This document shows positions 34,983 through 47,289 of a stretch of DNA of 64,000 bases, piece after piece (positions within the stretch are counted from its first letter, which is position 1; the number at the start of each line of letters is the position of its first letter). The position numbers and the translations under genes were made by a program. Source of the stretch: Eulemur rufifrons (lineage: Eukaryota; Chordata; Mammalia; Primates; Lemuridae); the NCBI RefSeq assembly GCF_041146395.1, contig NC_090997.1:35319501-35383500 (forward strand). Direction: 5' to 3'. The notes below the pieces were generated by a model, which did not search any database, was not told the DNA's origin, and saw nothing but the letters and a program-made list of their open reading frames with translations.

Positions 34983-36516
34983 TATAATTAGAGCTTCTGT
35001 GGTTGAAACTGAAGTTGCAAGTTGAAAGGGCGTAAGGAGAGGAGTAAAGCCCAGGCCACTTACTTTCCCATTTTTTGGCTCAAAAATCAACAGATATGAT
35101 GTACACAATGTCTGAACAGAAGTTTTAAGAAATATTGCATATTTCTATTAATTCTCTTATTCTTTTCTATTTTCTACATAGGAACTTTCCCTGTAGGCTG
35201 AGCTCTGGAATGGAAAGACATGTGGAGTGGAGTGACAGCAGTCAGCCCAGAGCCATTGGCACCTGAATCACTACAATCACCACTACAACAATTTTGATAG
35301 GTTAAACCGATCAGTATGTTTTACAGGTGTTTCTTGAGAAGAAGGGACTCTAAATGCAGAGTAGAAGCTGAGAGAGAGAGATTGATATCTTCTCTAAGTC
35401 AACTGATAAAATTTACATGAAAGGAAAGCATAAGACATGCTAAAAATCATGTCTATATTGCTATAAAATCACACATATGATCAGCTTTAAAATTATGAAT
35501 TTAGGTTTTCTTCTGAGATGCCTTATTACCTCTTTAAAGTCTCCCATTTTCATGTATTTAATACCCTTCTACTTCTCAGCTCTTGCTAAAAACCCAGAAT
35601 GATATTGTCCTTCAAGCCAACCATTTTCAGGCCATTTCTTGCACATTATCATTATTTCTTCACCAAAAAGTAATTGAATACCTGTCACATGTACTCGGGA
35701 AGTAAGTAGCTTTTTTCTTCCTAAAGGGGCTAAAAGTCTAAAAAGTACAGATACATATATATAGTGTTTGCTGCTGGATTAATGGGAAAGGGCTAGATTC
35801 TTGAACATCTATTTTCTATAGAATAACATTTCCACCCTAAATTGTGCTGCATAGTTGTCCATCATTTGCCTGTGTGCAGAAACAATCCTGGCTTAAAAAG
35901 TGCAAACAGCTCTTTTTAAGGCATTCACTATAAAAGAGATAATGTGGATTTTGCAGTTACAATAATTTCTCAATCTGTTATTGATCAATGAATACATATT
36001 CATGTTTTAATAGTGTAAGATATTGCATTGGATGATTGTGGAGACTCAAAGATAATTAGAACCAAACCCCATTAAAAGGAAGATTTTATTCTACTGTAGG
36101 CAGATAGGCAGCACCCATTTGGACTTTGCTTATTTTGCAGCTACACCAGTCAGAACATGAGTGATGTATGCACGTACATTTGTAGGCACACCACTGGACA
36201 GTTGGAAATGATTAAAATCACATTACTTTTCAGTTCTGCACATTAATAAATAGTCCTCTGGGTTAATTATGTGTGACACGTAGTTCACCTATGAGTATGT
36301 CAAGAAATATAAGTAGTACAGAGAAGAAACTCTACTTAATTGACAGGGCAAAATGTTCCCAAAGGAGAGAAAAATAACAGATGTAATAAAGTGATCACCC
36401 AACTGTGATCAACAATTTGAAAAATAAATTCTGTGAGAATGCACGAAGCAATTGGTGTATTTAGCTATATAAAGAAGTTTGATGTGTCAAGATTAGCTGT
36501 CTTGACATTAGAAATT
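34983..36516. other. Unassigned sequence
   Basis: 1.5 kb with no clear repeat. 35846-35910 resembles 23377-23443. No supported gene. Confidence 0.45.
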
Positions 36517-37720
36517 TTTTTAAAATTCAGGATATTATGGGGGTCCAAACATTTTGATTACATGAAATGAGTTTGCCTCGCCCAAGCCAGGGCTACAAGC
36601 ATGTCCTTTCCCCATACAGTGTGCCCCGTTTCCATTAGCTGTGGGTTTAAGCCCCCAGCCCCTCCACCCACCACCACCCATCCCCACTACCTGACCAGCA
36701 CCCAGTGAGTATTACTACCATGTGAGCACCTTAGTGTTGATCAGTTAGTACCAATTTGATGGCAAGTACATGTGGTACATGTTTTTTCATCCTTTTGATA
36801 CCTCACTTCAAAGGATGGGCTCAATCTCTATCCAGCATAATATAAGAGGTGCTAGATCACTATTATTTTTTGTAGTTGAGTAGTATTCCATGGTGTACAT
36901 ATATGACATTTTATTAATCCACTCATGTATTGATGGGCATTTGGGTTGTTTGCAATTGTGAATTGTGCTGCTATAAATATTTGAGTGCAGATGTCTTTAT
37001 TATGGAATGTCTTTTTTTCCTTCGGATAGATGCCTAGTAGTGGGACTGCTGGATCAAATGGTATTTCTATTTTTAGCTCTTTGAGGTATCTCCAAATTAC
37101 TTTCCACAGGGGTTGTGCTAATTTGCAGTCTCACCGGCAGTGTAAGAGTGTTCCAATCTCTCCATATCCACACCAGCATTTGTTATTTTGGGACTTTTTG
37201 ATAGAGGCCATTCTCACTGGAGTTAGGTGATATCTCATTGTAGTTTTTATTTGCATTTCCCTAATGACTAGAGATCTTGAGCACTTTTTTATATGTTTGC
37301 TAGCCATTAGTCTGTCTTTTGAAAAGTTTCTGTTCATGTCCTTTGCCCATTTATTGATGGGGTTGTTTGATTTTTTTCTTATTGATTTTCTTAAGTTCTA
37401 TATTGATTCTTGTTATCAGCCCTTTATCGGATGTATAGAAGGCAAATACTTTCTTTCATTCTTTAGGCTGTCTTTTTGCTCTAATGATAGTTTCCTTGGC
37501 TGTGCAGAAGCTTTTTAATTTGACCAGGTACCATTTGTTTATTTTTGTTGCTGCTGTGATTGCTTTGGGGGGTCTTCTTCATAAATTCTTTACCTAGGCT
37601 GATGTCTAAAAGAGTCCAACATTTTCCTCCAGAATTCTTAAGGCTTTTGTGCCTTAGGTTTAAAAATTTTTTGTAGTAAATGTTATCAAGTTCTGGTCTA
37701 GAGTTGTCCATCCTTTATGG
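36517..37720 (-). mobile_element. Strepsirrhine-lineage L1 3' end, antisense, about 1.2 kb
   Basis: It starts with a short T-rich tail and 'caggatattatgggggtcca', continues through a C-rich 3' UTR (about 36600-36720) and 'tgatggcaagtacatgtggt', then reversed ORF2 end ('gtagttgagtagtattccat', 'gtgggactgctggatcaaat', 'gtgctaatttgcagtctcac'). It is 5'-truncated around 37720. Minus-strand reading gives L1 ORF2 C-terminal pieces such as '[20 protein letters not shown]' (37337-37131). This 3' UTR type belongs to L1s of strepsirrhine primates as I know them. Confidence 0.9.
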
Positions 37721-39019
37721 TTAGGTCCATTTATAAGGTAGCAGCATGGTCTTTAAGAATCCTTATGCCAATTTATGGTACTTTCAGTCAAGCTGTTCAG
37801 TAGCTTTCTAGAGATCTATCGTCAGAGACCTACTCTGGATAAATCAAATTACTCATAAGAATATAATTTTTAAAAGTACATTCCTTAAATATTATTTTCA
37901 TCATTAGGATATAAGAATTCCTTTCCTATAATATGATAAAAGTGTATATTCCCATAAAACTTATAATTTTGCTGCTCTTAATAATATTTTTCATGTAAAA
38001 GTGATTTTCATGAAAGTCTTTTAAAGTACAGTCTTGTATCACTAGAAGTAATAACTACTTTTCATTTATTATAAACATCAGAATTAGCATTTGAATTTTG
38101 GCAGAGACATACTATAATATTCTTGGCAGACAGAGTGTTTACTGCATGCCTATGAACACAGGTTGTTAAAAACCTTTCCAGGAAATCCATATCCTGCCCA
38201 AAAGGTTTATAGTTCTTTTTCTTTTGAAATTATGATGGAGTCACCAGCCAATCAGATTAAAATAATACTTTGAAATAATGTTACCTCTAAGTAGCTAAGA
38301 GTTCAAACATGCAAGAATGTTCCTGAGTATGAACTGGACTTTAATTAAAGGGTTTAGACCTAACGTTTTGATCACACACCAGCTTTATAAATAATAATAT
38401 TTATTGAAAATGTTCAGAACAAATTTTATAGTGGTTTATTAAATCCTTGAGCAAATCCTCCCCAACTCACCTCCATTTGGAGAAGAGATGCCTTTTATTC
38501 AATAGGAATAACTGATTAAACTCCTTAATCTTTATAATTGCATGCTAAATGCCCATTAAATCCTGTCTTTGAATAATCCAGCCCCAGCCCCTATCAAAAT
38601 ATGTAACTTCAAATGCTCGATCTTACTATAACCCTAACAAAGAAATGTTTTTCAGATCTGATAATCTAAGAAAATTGTTAATTGTAGTTGGTTGTGAATA
38701 TTTGTAAAAGGCTGTTGACACAAAATGTTATAAGCCTTAAATACTTTGTATCAATGTGGGTTAAAATGAAAAAGAGCCACAAATGACAATGGTATTTAAT
38801 ATAAAATCTTAAAAGGGAGTAAAATTGCTATTTCTAATAACAAAACTAGCATTACTGTTTTGTATAAAGGTAAGGAAGAAAATTGGAGAATATTTTCACA
38901 CCAGAGTCCACAAGAACACTAGCTAGCTAGGGCAAAAGTATTACTTTTTAAATAATTTTTTTTTGTTGTTTTAGAATTTAGTTTTATATTCACAGTTTTA
39001 TATTTTTGATGTTAAATCT
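37721..39019. other. Unassigned AT-rich sequence
   Basis: 1.3 kb, no repeat family or coding region recognised. It gives way abruptly to the GC-rich island at about 39040. Confidence 0.45.
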
Positions 39020-39380
39020 ATACGTGTTGTGTGTCACTCTTCTTGGCCGCCCCATTCTTTGAACCCGGTCCCTGTAATAAGAAATTTCTCACCCTGTGAG
39101 CTCTTGCTTTGCCGAGGCACAAGGCCAACACGCCTTCCCAGCCTCCTCCAGTACGTGAAGAGGGAGGAGCTCTCGCTGCGGCGGTCGGAGGCATCACGGC
39201 TCCTGACACTCAGACAAGTGCCAGGTGGAATCCACTCTGGTGATGAGATGGTGGAGATAGCTAGGTTTAGAGGCAGCAGGGACAAAAATTCACTTATTTG
39301 TCAAAAAGCCTCAGGATGCTGGTCTTGGCTTTCTCTAACACACCAGGACACTCACTCTATTAGATTCTAACTACAGCAAA
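39020..39380. other. GC-rich island of unknown origin, open on both strands
   Basis: About 250 bp (39045-39290) is GC-rich with roughly ten CpGs, for example 'ctcgctgcggcggtcggagg', in an otherwise AT-rich region. A 113-codon plus frame (39029-39370) overlaps an 83-codon minus frame (39285-39034). I recognise no protein domain in either. On the minus strand, 'tttcttattacag' followed by GG around 39080 resembles a splice acceptor. It could be an LTR or 5' leader piece of a retroelement, part of a processed gene copy, or an old exon/promoter. No choice can be made from sequence alone. Confidence 0.4.
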
Positions 39381-39477
39381 AAGCAGAGTTCTTTTACAGT
39401 ATGTTACTATTTATTTTTCAACAATAGGAGAAGCCGGAAGTTGACAAATGATTTAGGTTAAAAAATAAATTAAGTGC

Positions 39478-39682
39478 ACATATGGTGGTAACATTCATCA
39501 AGTGTCTGGCGGGTCAGTGGGGGAGGAGGGGATGGGTATATTCGCACCTAATGAGTGCGCTGCGCACCGTCTGGGGGATGGACAGGCTTGAAGCTCTGAC
39601 TCAGGTGGGGCAAAGGCAATATACATAACCTAAACATTTGTAGCCCCATAATATGCTGAAATAAAAATAAATAAATAAATCA
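39478..39682 (+). mobile_element. Strepsirrhine L1 3' tip, sense, with A-rich tail
   Basis: The G-rich 3' UTR ('ggcgggtcagtgggggagga', 'gcgcaccgtctgggggatgg') is followed by 'aacctaaacatttgtagccc', 'cataatatgctgaaataaaa' and an (AAAT)n tail to about 39680. It is the reverse complement, with changes, of 61147-61330. The body is only about 200 bp, so it is severely 5'-truncated. No target duplication was found by eye. Confidence 0.88.
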
Positions 39683-40149
39683 GAGTGAAATTATAGTTGA
39701 CCTAATGATTATGTTTTTCTTATGCACTTACATCCCCTTCTCTTTCTTGGTAAAGGATGAAGTTGCAGCTGGTATATATGGGAATGTGTAATACATGGGA
39801 GTATTACCTGGTGGGAATTGTAATAGAAAATGTTGGAAAATTGCTGGCCTTTATCCCCTCTGTTATTTGTTTAAATTCTAGTTTTCCATGAGGCTCACCA
39901 AATAGAAGTTTATACTTTTGGACAATATCACATTAGATCATCAATAAGTAATAGTGACCAAATAATGCTTCAACTGTTACTGTCTTCTAGCTTTTATAAA
40001 AACTTACTATATATATTAGATGCATGATTTTTATTTTGGCGTTTTTATGTTGTTCATATATATTTTTTTTACTTATAAAATTAAGAATATTAAGAATAAC
40101 CAAATTTGGTTTTCCCTGAACATTTAATATAATTTTCCTTCTCTAACCA
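39683..40149. other. Unassigned sequence
   Basis: About 470 bp without a recognised feature, AT-rich. Confidence 0.4.
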
Positions 40150-40405
40150 AGAAAAATTTTAAACTTTTTATTTTGAAATAATTAGAGATATACAACAAGT
40201 TGCAAATAGATGTGCAGGATGGACCCATGCACTCTTACTCTAGCCTTCCAAAAAGTTAACATTTTAGAATAGGAAATAGAATAGGGTAGGGATACTAGGA
40301 AACTGTCATTGGTACAATCCACAGAGCTTTTTCAGATTTCTTCAGTAATGCATATACGTGTGTATGTGTCTCTGTGTGTATTGAAGGAATATTCTGAATT
40401 TTTCA
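40150..40405 (-). mobile_element. Ancient L1 3' end, antisense
   Basis: 'ttattttgaaataattagag', 'caacaagttgcaaatagatg', 'cattggtacaatccacagag' and a following TG-rich stretch match a reversed L1M 3' UTR. Confidence 0.7.
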
Positions 40406-40424
40406 GTTTCTCCGTGCCTTACTC

Positions 40425-40835
40425 TATTGGTTATGGTAAGGAATGCTAACTGTTGTGATCAACAAACTAAAAAATCTAGGGGCTTAACACAACAACAGTT
40501 ATTCATCACTTACAGAACAGCCAATATGGGTGCTTCTGGCTATGGGTCACCTTCTTGGTGGTCATTTGAACACTCACACTCCTTCCAGCTTTCAAGTCCA
40601 TCCTCTTTAAGTCCTAGAGTAAGATCCCTTCAACTGGCAGATGGGGAAAGAGAGAGCTCATACATGGGAGGCTTGTATATGTCAGGAGTTTAAGTGGTGC
40701 ACATCTCTAGCTCACACTTTATTGGTCATGTGGCTACTATAACTGCAAGGGAACTGGGGAATCAGTCTAACTCTGTGTCCAGGAGGAAAAGGAAGCAAGT
40801 GTTGGTTTCTGCTGTACTTACTCCTCAAAGATAAG
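40425..40835 (-). mobile_element. MaLR-like LTR, antisense
   Basis: Reverse-orientation landmarks: 'ggggcttaacacaacaacag', 'cactccttccagctttcaag', 'actggcagatggggaaagag', 'attggtcatgtggctactat' and 'gtccaggaggaaaaggaagc'. The same family seems present at 52555-52800. The 88-codon plus frame at 40427-40693 lies within it. Confidence 0.65.
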
Positions 40836-41716
40836 AGCCAGGTTTTATGCCTTATCATGTTTTGTTGGCAGTACTGATTACTGTTTTTACTATATCTTTT
40901 TCTCTCCTTCTTCCAAATTTTCTTTCTAAATTTAGTTATGATAAATTCTATATATCTGTTTTTCTGTTTTCTTTCAGCAAAGAAATAGGAAATGAATAAC
41001 TTCAATAAGCTCTAGAAGTTAAATAATTTATACAATATTGTAATTGCAACAGTTGATTTGTTTTTATCTTTCAAAAATCTCTTCTTCTCCAATGTGCTAA
41101 GAATTTTTTTTTCTTTTTCTTTTAGTATTTCAAATCTCTCTAGCCACTTTATTCTATACCCAACATTTCCAGGTTTTTCTTATATATTCTTGCATTTTTC
41201 CATAAATAAGGTTAATCAGGCAAATTAGGATCATAATTCTTCCAGGTGTATTATTTACTATTCTCGTGGTGGAGCAGAGACTTAAGCTAATAGGAATGGA
41301 AATGCTAATATCAATCCACAGACAGGCCAACTGAGGTACTGGGGAGGCAGAGGAACAGGACTTCCTTGTCAAATCACCTTCACAAAGGCAATAATCATTT
41401 CCACCTGTGAGTGCTTTGTGCCTGACTTAGGGCAGCTGACTACATTGTTGCCTCCATTTCTAACTTCCCATCTCTCCTTGATTCTTTCATTTTTTTCTTC
41501 CTTCTAGGAAGATGAACAATTGGGGAAAGAGGCCACGAATTTTCCTGAAGGTAAAACTTGTGATTATATTTGGGAATTTAATATTAAATTGATACACATG
41601 ACATCCTAAATATTTTTCTTTCATTTTTGACTTTAAGATGTTTATGAACTCAGTTTTCTATGTGACAGGACTTAGAGTGATTTCTGATGTTAAATCTCAT
41701 TTAAACTAAAAAAAGC
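40836..41716. other. Unassigned sequence
   Basis: About 0.9 kb without a recognised repeat or gene. A minus-strand 72-codon frame (41372-41154) shows no domain. Confidence 0.45.
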
Positions 41717-41724
41717 CTCTAAGG

Positions 41725-41928
41725 CAGGGGTCCCCAACCTATGGTGAGTTGTATAATTATTTCATTATGTATTACAATGTAATAATAATAGAAATAAAGT
41801 GCACAATAAATGTAATGTGCTTGAATCTTCCTAAAACTATTCCCACCCTCTCCCACCCCCCACCAGACTATGGAAAAATTATCTTCCACGAAAACAGACC
41901 ATGGTGCCAAAAAGTTTGGGGACTGCTG
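41725..41928. mobile_element. hAT-type nonautonomous DNA transposon with 8-bp TSD
   Basis: The ends are CAGGGGTCCCCAACCT and, inverted, AAGTTTGGGGACTGCTG, sharing GTCCCCAA. The interior near the right end ('aattatcttccacgaaaaca', 'ggtgccaaaaagtttgggga') matches a known mammalian hAT-derived MITE. Flanks are CTCTAAGG (41717-41724) and CTCTCAGG (41929-41936), an 8-bp duplication with one mismatch, the size hAT transposases make. It is 204 bp with no coding capacity. Confidence 0.88.
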
Positions 41929-41936
41929 CTCTCAGG

Positions 41937-44029
41937 TAAATTCCATACAGAAACCAGTATCATAGATTCTGAGACTTTTTCTTTTATTTCAGGATATTAT
42001 GCTAAAAATTAATAATCAAAATTTATTTCATCAGTAATCCATATACTAGACTATATAAAGTCAAAAATAACAACATTTAGAAACATAAAAATAATTCATT
42101 CTACAGATATAAACTTTGTCAAAGCTAGTCAATCTAGCTTATATCTGGAATATCGATCATAATAAGAAGAAATCATTTTCTATTAACTTTTTAAAGAGAA
42201 TGTTTTTATTTATACAGATTATCTGGAATTGTCTTTGTAGCCTTGATTTTAAGGTAATATTTAAAAAGGATGAAGTCTCACACTATCTAATTGTTCACCA
42301 TAGCAATTCAATAACCTAATTCCATTGAATTCTACCATTGTGTGAGTTCAGTTTGCGCATCTTCTGCCTTTAGACACACAGACCCCACTGGAGATGTAAT
42401 TTACTTACAAATCTGCCAAAAAGAAATTTTACAAGCCCTAATGATTGCAGCATGCTGCTACGAAGGACCGAGTTTAATCACAAGAGGGAGGTCATTTTCC
42501 GAACTGCAATTCTCCCATGAAAGCCTTGTAATAGAGATAAGGACTTAATTTGAAAATCGCTATGCCGTAGAAAGCCCTTAAATAAACACGAAAATCAGTT
42601 CTGCTCTTTAGTATTTTTTGATTCTCAAATCATTATTTCCACAGTAAAGTATCACTGACTTCATAGTTTGAGGTATTATTAAGAAATTAAGGCACAAATG
42701 TAAGTAGCTAGGAACCAGCAAATAGATGGAAAACGTGGCATTCCTTTTAGAAGCATTTCCAACTGAAATTTTACTTCAGTTATGGATTTGTCAAATGTCC
42801 TAAAGGAATACTGAATAAAAACACTACGTTTAATTCTGCAAGTTTTTCCACAATAGTGTATATATGTAATTAAGGGAAAGGCTTGATGATCTATCTTTGG
42901 TGTGAGTTAACATCTTAAATATGTATGATGTAAAACCCAAATCCCTGAAGCACATCAGGCTTTCCTGTTCTTCCCAGACACTAACATTCCTTTCCTTCCT
43001 CCCTTTTATCCTTTTCTGGCATGACAAATAGAGACGTGAATATGGAAATCATCTATGGAGTTTTAAGGGACAAGCATTTCAAGCTATTTTCCAGAGCAAA
43101 AATTTTTGCCATGCAATTTTTCTATACACTAATACATTTTCAAGTATTTTATTAACATTTATTAATATTCTTTAGCTTATTTTCCATTTTCATGCCAGAA
43201 GCTTGATCTCAAGATGCATTAAAGAAAACTTAAGCAGTTTCCTTCCAGACATCTGATATAAATTTGCCATGAGTTAATTTTCAATTAGTAGCTGGCAAAG
43301 GGTATTATGCCATGAAACTGTTGTCTGGTAAGTTGTCCATCATGTGCTATGGAATACAAAATCTGCAAGTATGAGAATTTGCATCCTGCTAATTGAAGGA
43401 AAGGCTGAAGTTGCAGAATGAATAGATGGCACTTGATCTTCAAAATTGACAATTTTTATTTTGTGAATTAACTGAGGCAAATTTTACCTTCCTATTGTGC
43501 TTTCTCCCTGACAGTCCCAGGCCAGACTCTACATCCCGTGCTAGCTGTCATGTGGTCAGTACTTCCAGACTGTTGCTCATTTGAGCCTGAGGGACAAAAC
43601 AATTAAGAAGAAAAATCATCTGCTATAAAAATAGCATATCCCATAAAATCAAATACTAATGATTTTTGGACTTTTGCTCTTTTTTTTTTTTTCAATATTT
43701 CAGGCTATAACTACACTTTATGTGGGCAGCAAGTGACTCGCTAGTTCTGGTTCCCCTATTTAGCACATTCAGCACCTTATCACACCCAAAGAATAAAAAA
43801 TAAAGTAATATCTTTCCTGAAACCTAAAAGTTATACCTGCTATAATCCCTCTAACAAAAAAAGGGAGTATAAAAAGAAATTCTCAGTTCTTCATAAAAGG
43901 ATACATAAAACATATATTCAGGTTCCAATTATCTATGTTAATTATATATAAGGAATGGACATAACAAAAGAAAATATGGCTAACTCAATATGAAGATTCA
44001 GGGTAGATTTCTGAGAGTTGACATTTTGA
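41937..44029. other. Unassigned sequence
   Basis: About 2.1 kb with no recognised repeat family, RNA gene or coding region. A T-run lies at about 43680-43692. Frames are at most 68 codons. Confidence 0.45.
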
Positions 44030-44660
44030 TGAGAAAATTGGAGACTATAGTTTAAAAAGATAAAAGACATTCTAAGAAGAGGGAACATTTGTACCAGGCA
44101 TTGGTGGCAAGTAGCAGCAGGGTAAGTTCTAGAACTATGATTGTACATTGTTAGACAGAGCATGGAGGTGGAGGTGAAGATATGGATAAGTATGGGCGAG
44201 AGATGGAGTCAGTCCCTGCTGGGTCAGGGCAGTACTGGTTCTTGCTTTTTATTCTGGCATAATTATTAAGAGAGCCCTCTTTCACTTTCAAAACTGTCCT
44301 GGTTGGGATGGTAAATTACATCACTTTAGGGTGGGGGCTTTTGCAAAGAAAATAGTGCTATTCCCCCAATTCTCTGGCACTGCCAACATTACTTCATCAT
44401 TTTTACGAATATTATAATTAGTCTTCCAGTCTCTAGGGAGCAGGAGAGTTAGACAGAGGCCAGATCATGAAGGGTTTTATGTATCTTGCTAAAGAGGATA
44501 AACTTTAAAGCCTAAGAAAAGGACCTGGTGAAAGATTTCAAGCAGGGAAAATGCATATTCATGTTTTTATTTCACAAAGATCACTACAGTAGTAATGTGG
44601 AAAATGATTTGGAGGACAGCTGGAATGAAGCAGGGCCAATTAACAGCCATCACCAAGGAT
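44030..44660 (+). repeat. Old dispersed repeat interrupted by a DNA element
   Basis: 'gaagagggaacatttgtacc' on the left, and 'agacagaggccagatcatga', 'agggttttatgtatcttgct', 'atttcaagcagggaaaatgc' and 'aaagatcactacagtagtaa' on the right, follow a common mammalian repeat in sense order. I cannot name it firmly. A part of the same family seems to be at 4540-4735. About 44230-44350 does not belong to it (separate entry). Confidence 0.45.
44230..44350. mobile_element. Fragment of a small DNA transposon family
   Basis: 'ggcataattattaagagagc', 'tttcactttcaaaactgtcc' and 'tggttgggatggtaaattac' resemble the second half of the element at 53842-53975 ('cataattattgatagctccc', 'ccagtttggacaataaatta'). 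It is probably a nonautonomous DNA transposon; superfamily not determined. Confidence 0.45.
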
Positions 44661-45119
44661 GAGCCATGTTGGTGAGGACATCTTAAGCCATCCAATCTCT
44701 ATCAAGCTGCCAGATGACTTCAATTGACTTCAGCTGTCTAAATGGCCAAGATGGAACCAGCAGAACAACTGCCCAGCTGAGCACAGCCTATATTGAAGAC
44801 CCACAGAATTATGAGAAGACAAAATGGTGGTTATTTTATGTTAGTAAATTTTGAGTGGTTTGTTATACAGCAATAGATAATTGAGACATAAATTTAATTT
44901 CTCATTAGAAAATCTAATATGTTTTATGAAAAACTTGCAAGGAAGACTACATTAGTATATGAATAAAAGTCAAAACTAAATTTACTTACTAAAATTCTGC
45001 GTTCAATCATGATTCAAAATTCTTAGAAAATGTTAAATAGGAGAATACTTTTTTAACCTGTTAAAGAATATTATTTTTCCAATTATCAGTCAGTTTTATG
45101 TTTAATGGTAAGACATTAT
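44661..45119. other. Unassigned sequence
   Basis: About 460 bp with no recognised feature. Confidence 0.4.
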
Positions 45120-47285
45120 AGACTGCTCACCAAAGTCAGGAATAAGACAAATACGCCAACTATTCAATGTTATTGTTTAATATTTTCCTATAAGTCCTAG
45201 GCAATACAATAATATTTTAATCAGAAACATGAGGCTTAAATATCAGAAAGAAATAAATTGTGATAATTTTTAGATGTGATTGACTATGCAGCATTTTAAA
45301 GTAATCTGAAAACAATTTTTTTTAATTCAGAAAAATGGCTGAATAAAAGTAAGTTTAAAAATACGTTTTAAGAAAGATTCAATCTAAAAATTTATAGAAA
45401 ATAATCTAAATAACCACTGTAATATAAAATAAAAATGAAAAGCAGTGAGAGAAACCCACTTAAGAATAATCTAATCATATAATCAAGACTAATATAAAAA
45501 AAACTGAAACATTTTCTGAGAATTAAGCTAAGAATCAATTTAAGGGCTCAGTACTGTTCACGATAGCTACAAAGAAAATTAAATACCTAGGAAAATACTG
45601 ACCAAGGAGGTGAAAGATCTCTACAAGAAGTACAAAACACCGATGAAAGAAATCATAGATGATACAAACAAATGGAAAACATCCATGCTCAGGGATTGGT
45701 AGAATTAACATTGTTAAAATGTCCATGCTGCTCAAAGTAATTTACAATCCTGATCAAAATACCAATGTCATATTTCACAGATCTAGAAAAAAATAATCCT
45801 AAACTTCATTTGGAATTAAAAAAAAAAAAAAAAGCCTGAATAGCCAAAGCAATCTTAAGCAGAAAGAACAAATCTGGAATCATCACATTACCTGACTTCA
45901 AATTATACTATATGGCTGTAGTAACCAAAACAATATGGCACTGGTATAAAAGTAGAAACATAGACCAATTGAATAGAATAGAGAACCCAGAAATAAAACC
46001 ATCTACCTACAACCGACTGATCTTAAACAAAGCAGATAGCAACATGCACTAGGTAAAGGAAGCCTATTCAATAAATGGTGCTGGGAAAACTGGGTAGGCA
46101 CATGCAGAAGAATTGAACAGGACCCCTATCTCTCATTATATACAAAATTTAATTAAAAATGGGTAAAAGACTTAAGTGTAAGGCATGAAACCATAAGAAT
46201 TCTAGAAGAAAATGTAGGAAAAACTCTTCTAGACCTCTGCCTAGGCAAAGAATTTATGACTAAGACTCCAAAGGCAAGTGCAGCAATAACAAAAATAAAT
46301 AAATGGGGCTTAATTAAATATGAAAGCTTCTGCACAACAAATGAAATAACCAGCAGAGTAAATAGTCAACCTACAGAATGGGAGAAAATATTCAGAAACT
46401 ATACATCTGACAAAAGACTATCTAGAATCTACAAAGAACTCAAATAAATTAGCAAGAAAAAAAAAAGAACTCCATTAAAAAGTGGGCAAAAGACATGAAC
46501 AGAAGTTTTTCAAAAGAAGATAGGCAAGTGGCCAACACAAATATGAAAAAATGCTCAACATCACTAATCATCAGGGAAATGCAAATTAAAACCACAGTGA
46601 AATACCACCTTACCCCTGTCAGAATGGTAGTATTAAAAAGAGGAAAAACAATAGATGCTGGAATGGATGCAGAGAGAAAGGAATGCTTATCCACTGTTGA
46701 TGGGACCACAAATTAGTACAGCCTCTATGGAAAACAGTATGGCGATTCCTCAAAGAAATAAATGTAGAATTACCACTTGATCCAGCAATCCCCATACCAG
46801 ATATCCATTCAAAGGCAAAGAAGTCATTTTATCAAAAAGATACCCGCACTCAAATGTTTATTGCAGCACAATTCCCAACTGCAAAGATGTGGAACCAACC
46901 TAAGTGCCCATCAATTCATGGAGTACTACTCAGCCATAAAAAGGAATGAAGTAATGTTCTTTGCAGCAACTTGGATGGAACTGGAGACCATTATCTTAAG
47001 TGAATTATTTCAGGAACGGAAAAACAAACACCACATGTACTCTCTAATAATTGGAAGCTAAAAGATGGCCACACAGAGACACAAAGAAATGTAAAGGACA
47101 TTGAAACCAAGAAGGGGGTTGGGGGGAGGTGTAAGACTTACCCCTATCTGATACAATGAACACTATTCTGGTTATAGGTACAATGAAAGCCCCAACTTAA
47201 GCATTATACAAAGTGTCCATGTAACAAAAACATTTGTACCCCCTAATATTTTATTTCAAAATATTATTTCAAATAATAATATTAA
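45120..47285 (+). mobile_element. L1, sense, 5'-truncated, about 2.2 kb
   Basis: It starts in the RT region ('agtcaggaataagacaaata') and runs through 'ccaaggaggtgaaagatctc', 'gagaacccagaaataaaacc', 'aatggtgctgggaaaactgg' and 'gatccagcaatccccatacc', ending with 'tccatgtaacaaaaacattt', 'gtaccccc' and an A/T-rich tail. At 45267-45281 the FADD motif has become F-L-D-V-I: the second catalytic aspartate codon appears lost. A scrambled AT-rich section covers about 45290-45500. Surviving ORF2 frames: 46256-46447, 46495-46716, 46777-47061. The 3' end resembles strepsirrhine L1s. Confidence 0.9.
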
Positions 47286-47289
47286 AGGA

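Noticed and set aside
39060..39100. Splice-acceptor-like 'tttcttattacag' on the minus strand as proof of an exon
   Set aside because: Such short matches are frequent by chance. No matching donor, reading frame or known protein supports an exon.
39029..39370. 113-codon open frame as a protein-coding gene
   Set aside because: It is the longest frame in the window, but it overlaps an equally open minus-strand frame, has no domain I know, and lies in a GC-rich patch where stop codons are rare. Reported as an unexplained island instead of a gene.
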